From assembly GCA_002685335.1 (NCBI GenBank), contig NYWY01000011.1:21074-30193 (forward strand): a stretch of DNA of 9,120 nucleotides, in the 5' to 3' direction. The notes under the pieces were generated by a model. It did no database searches and had not been told where the DNA came from. It saw only the letters and a program-made list of their open reading frames with translations. This document shows positions 5,082 through 9,120 of the stretch, piece after piece. Numbering within the stretch: position 1 is the first letter of the stretch; each line of letters starts with the position of its first letter. The DNA comes from Planctomycetaceae bacterium. Its GTDB lineage: Bacteria > Planctomycetota > Phycisphaerae > Phycisphaerales > SM1A02. A program made the position numbers and the translations under genes.

Positions 5082-7349
5082 ATGACACTTCGTTCGACCC
5101 TCGCCTCCTTGCTCATCGCGGTCTCCACCTCGATGGCCTCCGGCGAACCGACCACCGCCGACCGCTGGGAACTCGTATTCGAAGACGATTTCTCGACCAT
5201 CACCTCCCCCACCACCGACTGGTTCGTCTTCGGCGACACCTCCATTCAACCGAAAGGACGAATCGGAGCCGGCCTGCTTCTGACCGCCCCCGCCGGCCAG
5301 GCCGAGCCTGCCTACGCCGGTGCGGTGACCACGCTGGGAGGGGGCGCGGTCGCGGACGAGACCATGTCCGCGACCCTCCGATGGCGACCGATCGGGGGCG
5401 ATCCGGGTGATGCCGCGCTGGTTCTGAAATTCGAGTTCAAGGACCATGAGCAGGAGGCGATCGGAGAAGTCGCCGAAGTCCTTCCGCTCGGTCGTCCGAC
5501 TCCCGACCCCGACGACGCATCCGGATGGAACGTGGGCACGGTCGCCGCCCGAGTTCCTGCGGGCACCGCCACGGTGAATTTCGTCGCCGTCCTGGTGGCC
5601 GGAGCGGGAGAGGGCGTCCGACAGGTCATGATCGATGATCTCGCCGCGACCCGCACCCCCCCGGCGCCCGATCTCCTCGGCGAGGGAGGCTTCGAAGCGA
5701 ATGACGGCGGTGCCCCCGGCTGGGAGGCGTTCAACAGTGCGATCGCGATCGAGGACCCGGAACACGGTCGCGTCCTCAAGACCTGGGGCCCGTTCAACGA
5801 GCCGTACGGTGGTTCTGGAGTGAAGCAGGTGTTCGACCTTCCCGGCGTGCGGTCGGGCTCGAAGGTGGTCGCCAGCGTCGAGGCCCTGACCACCAAGCGG
5901 GATTCGATTCGGGAGACCGACAACTTCCCCGTCCTGCGGCTCGAGTGCCTGGCCGCCAACGGTCGCGCTCTGGCGCACCTCGAAGCCCGCCCCTTCGATC
6001 CGGAGAAGGAGGAGGTTCCGGTCGATCGATGGGTGCGATCCGACGTGACGCTCGACGCCCCCGAAGGCACCGCGTCCGCCCGTCTGATCCTGGTGTTCGT
6101 GCAACCCACGACCAGGCTCGGCGCCGTCCTCTTTCGGAATCCCACGGTGTCGGTGGATGGCACCTCGGCTCCGCTGAAGAACCCGGGGTTCGAACCCGGG
6201 GATTCGACGGTTCCCGGATGGCGAACCGAGGGGAAGGTCGTGGTCGCCAGTCGGGACCAACGGAGTGGCGCCGGCTCGGCCCGCCTGATCGCGCAACCGG
6301 GTGAACCGGCATCGATCAGTCGATCCCTCGATCAGTTCGAGCCCGGCACCAAGGTGAGGATCGACGCCTGGTTGTCCGCCGGTGACGGCGACGCGGCCAC
6401 CGTCGAGCTTCGGCAGAAGACCGCGGACGGGCGTCTTCTTGATTCGCCTTCGCGGCGGATCGAGATCGATTCCACCGCCGGCTGGATCGACGTCGCCGCC
6501 ACCAATGGTCCCTTCGATGTCCGGATCTCGCCCGAAGCCGCCAGCGTCGAACTGGTGATCACCAATCGGGACGCCGGTGCGATTCTCGTCGATGACCTGG
6601 GCGTCCGGAACATCGAGAATCTGGGACTGGAATCACGTTCGGTCCCGGTCAGAAATCCCGGTTTCGACGGTGATCGTCCGGATCCCGGCAAGTGGGACGT
6701 CGCCGATGGCGCCTGGAGCCACAACGGTGAACTCCAGTACTACAGTCCCGACGCGATCCGGATCGACGACGGACGGATGCTGATCACCGCGGATGTTCGT
6801 GAAGTCGGTGACCGGAAGATGGCCAGTGGCCACGTCAGCACTCAGAAGCTGCAGGAGCAGACCTACGGCAAATGGGAGATTCGTGCGAAGCTTCCCGGAA
6901 GCCAGGGAATGTGGCCGGCGATCTGGCTGCTTCCTTCCGACGGATCCTGGCCCCCGGAGATCGACATCATCGAACTCGTGGGCAAGGAACCCGACACCGT
7001 CCACCACTCCTTCCACTGGGGTCCGTTGAGGGATGGCAAGCTCCCCTGGGATCTCGGCCAGACCTCGACCGACGAGCATCGGTCGGAAGACTACGCCGGT
7101 ACCTGGCACGACTTCGGACTGGAGTGGACCCCGAAGGGGATCGTCTGGACCGTCGACGGGAAGGTCACCCACCGCTTCGGGAAGATCTCGAAGCAGCGGG
7201 CGTTGATTCCCGACACGCCGATGTACCTCATCATGAACCTGGCCGTCGGCGGGTTCTGGCCCGGCCCTCCCGGCCAGGACACGCAATGGCCCTCGGTCAT
7301 GGAGATCGACTCGGTGCGGATCTACCGGCTGGTCGAGGACGAGGGCTGA
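5082..7349 (+). CDS. Secreted multimodular GH16 beta-glucanase (laminarinase-like)
   Basis: The protein has 755 residues. Residues 1-20 look like a Sec signal peptide (MTLRSTLASLLIAVSTSMAS). Three beta-sandwich modules, probably carbohydrate-binding and CenC/CBM4_9-like, follow at about 28-190, 198-357 and 365-510. The second and third open with a GGFE or NPGFE motif followed by PGW, and the modules end in VMIDDLAATR, VLFRNPTVSV and ILVDDLGVRN respectively. The GH16 domain spans about 523-750: KWEIRAKLPGSQGMWPAIWLLP, then EIDIIE with nucleophile E626, D628 and acid/base E631, then HDFGLEWTPKGIVWTVDG and MNLAVGGFWPG. The six-residue EIDIIE form, with its beta-bulge, is typical of laminarinases and licheninases. 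It would cut beta-1,3- or mixed-linkage glucan outside the cytoplasm. GGAG seven bases upstream marks the start. It diverges from the GH1 operon and its 3' end overlaps the next gene antisense. The fold and catalysis are firm; exact linkage is inferred. Confidence 0.93.
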   Translation: MTLRSTLASLLIAVSTSMASGEPTTADRWELVFEDDFSTITSPTTDWFVFGDTSIQPKGRIGAGLLLTAPAGQAEPAYAGAVTTLGGGAVADETMSATLRWRPIGGDPGDAALVLKFEFKDHEQEAIGEVAEVLPLGRPTPDPDDASGWNVGTVAARVPAGTATVNFVAVLVAGAGEGVRQVMIDDLAATRTPPAPDLLGEGGFEANDGGAPGWEAFNSAIAIEDPEHGRVLKTWGPFNEPYGGSGVKQVFDLPGVRSGSKVVASVEALTTKRDSIRETDNFPVLRLECLAANGRALAHLEARPFDPEKEEVPVDRWVRSDVTLDAPEGTASARLILVFVQPTTRLGAVLFRNPTVSVDGTSAPLKNPGFEPGDSTVPGWRTEGKVVVASRDQRSGAGSARLIAQPGEPASISRSLDQFEPGTKVRIDAWLSAGDGDAATVELRQKTADGRLLDSPSRRIEIDSTAGWIDVAATNGPFDVRISPEAASVELVITNRDAGAILVDDLGVRNIENLGLESRSVPVRNPGFDGDRPDPGKWDVADGAWSHNGELQYYSPDAIRIDDGRMLITADVREVGDRKMASGHVSTQKLQEQTYGKWEIRAKLPGSQGMWPAIWLLPSDGSWPPEIDIIELVGKEPDTVHHSFHWGPLRDGKLPWDLGQTSTDEHRSEDYAGTWHDFGLEWTPKGIVWTVDGKVTHRFGKISKQRALIPDTPMYLIMNLAVGGFWPGPPGQDTQWPSVMEIDSVRIYRLVEDEG
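7322..7349. other. 28-bp antisense overlap of two convergent gene ends
   Basis: The glucanase gene (plus) stops with TGA at 7347-7349, while the beta-helix/cytochrome gene (minus) stops with TAG at 7322-7324. The last nine or so codons of each are therefore encoded on opposite strands of the same DNA. No space is left for an intergenic terminator, so the two transcripts must overlap at their 3' ends. Confidence 0.85.
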
Positions 7350-9120
7350 GATTCGGCGTCGCGCGGGTCGGGCATCGACTCGATCCACGCCCGGAGCAGT
7401 GCCACCGCCTGGTGATCCACGAGGTGCCGGGACAGGGTCGGCATCCGGATCGCCGGTTCATCGCTGGCGACCCGATAGAGCAGGATCGATCCGTCGGGGT
7501 CGCCCGGAGCGATGTCGTGCAGCCGTCCGCCGGAGCCCTTCCCGCTGGCGACCGGGCTCTTCAGGACCCCGTACTTCGCGGGCTTCCGTTGCGACACCCG
7601 GAGATCGAGCCCCGACGTGCGAGCGGTTCCCGCCGGGTTGTGGCAGTACGCGCAATTGACGTCCAGCCACGCCCGGGCCCGGACATCGAGATCGCCCGTC
7701 TCCGGGTCGTTCCACACGGGCAGACACGGTCTTTCCGCCGCCGGCGGTGCGCCCTCGAGTCGTCCAGCCGCAATCCAGGCGTCGAGTTGATTGGCGATCG
7801 TCGTCCGATCGATTCCCGCTCGGTTGAGGTTCGCCGCGGTGGGACCGATCGGTTCGTAGGCGCCCTCCTGGGCGTGACAGGTCAGGCATTGATTGACGTT
7901 CGGTACTTCGTAGGTGTTGGACATCGTGGTGCCCGCGGCGTCGACCCAGGAGGTTTCGATGCTCGCCCCACCGACCGCGAGCATCGCCTCGGTCCGGGAT
8001 TCGTTCCACACGTACGAGAATCCGGTCCAGCCGCCGGGCTCGTGGATCTCGAGCCGCGTCTCGAGCCAGCGCTCGCCGAGACCCGGATCACGAGCGTCGA
8101 TCGGATACGCGAAGGTCTTCGCGATCACGGTGCCCACCGGGAAGTCGAGGGTGCCCGAGAGCGACCACTGCATCGGCTCGCCGTCGGGTAGATGAATGTG
8201 GCGATGCTTCACCGCATGATCCGCGAAGAGCACGGTGTTGAGTTCGTACGGAAGCACGATCTCGCCTCCGTGATCCGAACCGATGATCGCACCGAAGATC
8301 GGCCATTCCGACAACCGCTCGGGTACGTCGGCGTAGACCGATCGGGCATCGAGATCCGGCGCGGAAAGCGGTTCCAGATCGATCGTCGCGACCGCCGCCA
8401 GCGTTCCGCGGTGCGGCGCGTCGTCGAGCGACGGACGGTACTTCCCGTTGAAGATCTTCTTCGGGGTGAGGTCCGGCAGGTTGAAGTTGGCGAAGTCGGC
8501 TTCACCATTGTCACCCAGCCGAAGGACGGCCCACGGATCCTCGGACGCCAGAGCGGCCGGCGAGAGGATCCCGTCGAACAGGATGTCGGGCATCGGCCGC
8601 GGCAGGACCCGCCCGAGCATGTCGCCGAACTCCCCCGCCGGAGTGTGTCCACCGTTCGAGATCCGGTTCCCGTGGACGTGAACGCCCTCGGGGTACGGGT
8701 CGTAGCGTTCGTCGTCGAGGCGGCGTCCGGTCGAGAGATAGCTCACGACCGCGACGTTCGCGGTGCCGTGATCACGAATCTCGTTGTCGGTGACCTCGAC
8801 CCGGTCGGTGGCCATGATCATGACGCCGGTCCCGGGCGGGACCGTGCCCACGATGTTGCCGGCGGGCGCGAAGTTCGGATGGTTGTTGCCCACCACGGTG
8901 TTTCCGTGCAGCAGCACCTCGCCGCCGTTGACCACCTGGAGACCGGGAAGATCGAACACGAGCAGGCCGCCGGTGTTGTTGGTGGCGAGGCAGCCGATCA
9001 CTTCGGCGTTGGTGGTGTTCTCGATCTCGATGCCCGCGACGTTGAACTCCGCCCGGGAGTTCCGGACCAGCACCCGATCGGACTGCCCGACGTAGATGCC
9101 CGCATCACTCGCCCCGATCG
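7322..9120 (-). CDS. Parallel beta-helix / SO_2930-type diheme cytochrome c fusion (5' end outside window)
   Basis: The minus-strand frame enters at the right edge and stops with TAG at 7322-7324, leaving 598 residues. The true start lies beyond 9120. Residues 1 to about 170 of the fragment are right-handed beta-helix turns: DAGIYVGQSD, NVAGIEIENTTNAEV, NNTGGLLVFDLPGL, then VEVTDNEI. This matches my memory of family TIGR03805. From about residue 265 (RLSEWPIFG) the protein switches to the SO_2930/HNE_0200 diheme cytochrome family (TIGR03806). Hallmarks are LPYELNTVLFADHAVK, FPVGTVIAKTF, YEVPNVNQCLTCH, ARAWLDVNCAYCH and ASGKGSGG. The two CxxCH haem sites are C411-H415 and C489-H493; in SILLYR...AIRMPTL a methionine could be an axial ligand. 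Haem attachment needs export, so a signal peptide or lipobox is expected off-window. These two families usually form adjacent gene pairs of unknown function and are sometimes fused. The protein may be an electron carrier or a redox enzyme. Confidence 0.88.
   Translation of the reverse strand, partial: IGASDAGIYVGQSDRVLVRNSRAEFNVAGIEIENTTNAEVIGCLATNNTGGLLVFDLPGLQVVNGGEVLLHGNTVVGNNHPNFAPAGNIVGTVPPGTGVMIMATDRVEVTDNEIRDHGTANVAVVSYLSTGRRLDDERYDPYPEGVHVHGNRISNGGHTPAGEFGDMLGRVLPRPMPDILFDGILSPAALASEDPWAVLRLGDNGEADFANFNLPDLTPKKIFNGKYRPSLDDAPHRGTLAAVATIDLEPLSAPDLDARSVYADVPERLSEWPIFGAIIGSDHGGEIVLPYELNTVLFADHAVKHRHIHLPDGEPMQWSLSGTLDFPVGTVIAKTFAYPIDARDPGLGERWLETRLEIHEPGGWTGFSYVWNESRTEAMLAVGGASIETSWVDAAGTTMSNTYEVPNVNQCLTCHAQEGAYEPIGPTAANLNRAGIDRTTIANQLDAWIAAGRLEGAPPAAERPCLPVWNDPETGDLDVRARAWLDVNCAYCHNPAGTARTSGLDLRVSQRKPAKYGVLKSPVASGKGSGGRLHDIAPGDPDGSILLYRVASDEPAIRMPTLSRHLVDHQAVALLRAWIESMPDPRDAESQPSSSTSR

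Noticed and set aside
6181..6205. GGGTTCGAACCC, which resembles a tRNA T-arm.
   Set aside because: It encodes the NPGFEPG opening of the third glucanase module. No acceptor, D-arm or anticodon arm can be placed around it.
4785..6296. Minus-strand open frame of 503 codons spanning the GH1 start and the GH16 gene.
   Set aside because: It crosses a divergent promoter region and lies antisense to a secreted enzyme; its sequence has no recognisable domain.

Overview
The window is GC-rich (about two-thirds G+C by eye), densely coding bacterial DNA. It holds six protein genes, two of which run off the ends. I see no rRNA, tRNA, CRISPR array or insertion sequence. Long open frames on both strands of each gene are a by-product of the high GC. 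The gene content points to a heterotrophic, polysaccharide-degrading, respiring bacterium with exported proteins: a sugar ABC transporter, GH1 and GH16 glycosidases, a flavin-linked L-2-hydroxyglutarate oxidase and an exported diheme cytochrome. A planctomycete such as a marine Phycisphaerae member would fit, but that is an inference from content and style, not a proven assignment.

Layout, left to right. (1) 1..1257, minus: a sugar ABC-transporter substrate-binding protein with a Tat-like N-terminus; its C-terminus lies outside the window. (2) A 55-bp divergent promoter region. (3) 1313..2407, plus: a MalK/UgpC-type sugar ABC-transporter ATPase. (4) 2432..3625, minus: L-2-hydroxyglutarate oxidase (lhgO). 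Its TTG start overlaps the stop of (5) 3622..4983, minus: a GH1 beta-glucosidase, so the two form one operon. (6) A 98-bp divergent promoter region. (7) 5082..7349, plus: a secreted multimodular GH16 beta-glucanase, laminarinase-like, with three beta-sandwich modules ahead of a C-terminal catalytic domain. (8) 7322..9120, minus: the C-terminal 598 residues of a parallel beta-helix protein fused to an SO_2930-type diheme cytochrome c. Its tail overlaps the glucanase tail by 28 bp.

Working together: the GH16 enzyme would cut a beta-glucan (most likely a beta-1,3-glucan) outside the cytoplasm. The transporter parts would import oligosaccharides, and the apparently cytoplasmic GH1 enzyme would release glucose. 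The permease genes are not in the window; they may follow the binding-protein gene beyond position 1. LhgO returns L-2-hydroxyglutarate to 2-oxoglutarate and feeds electrons to the respiratory chain; why it is coupled to a glucosidase is unclear. The beta-helix/cytochrome protein belongs to a family pair of unknown function and is the least understood item here.
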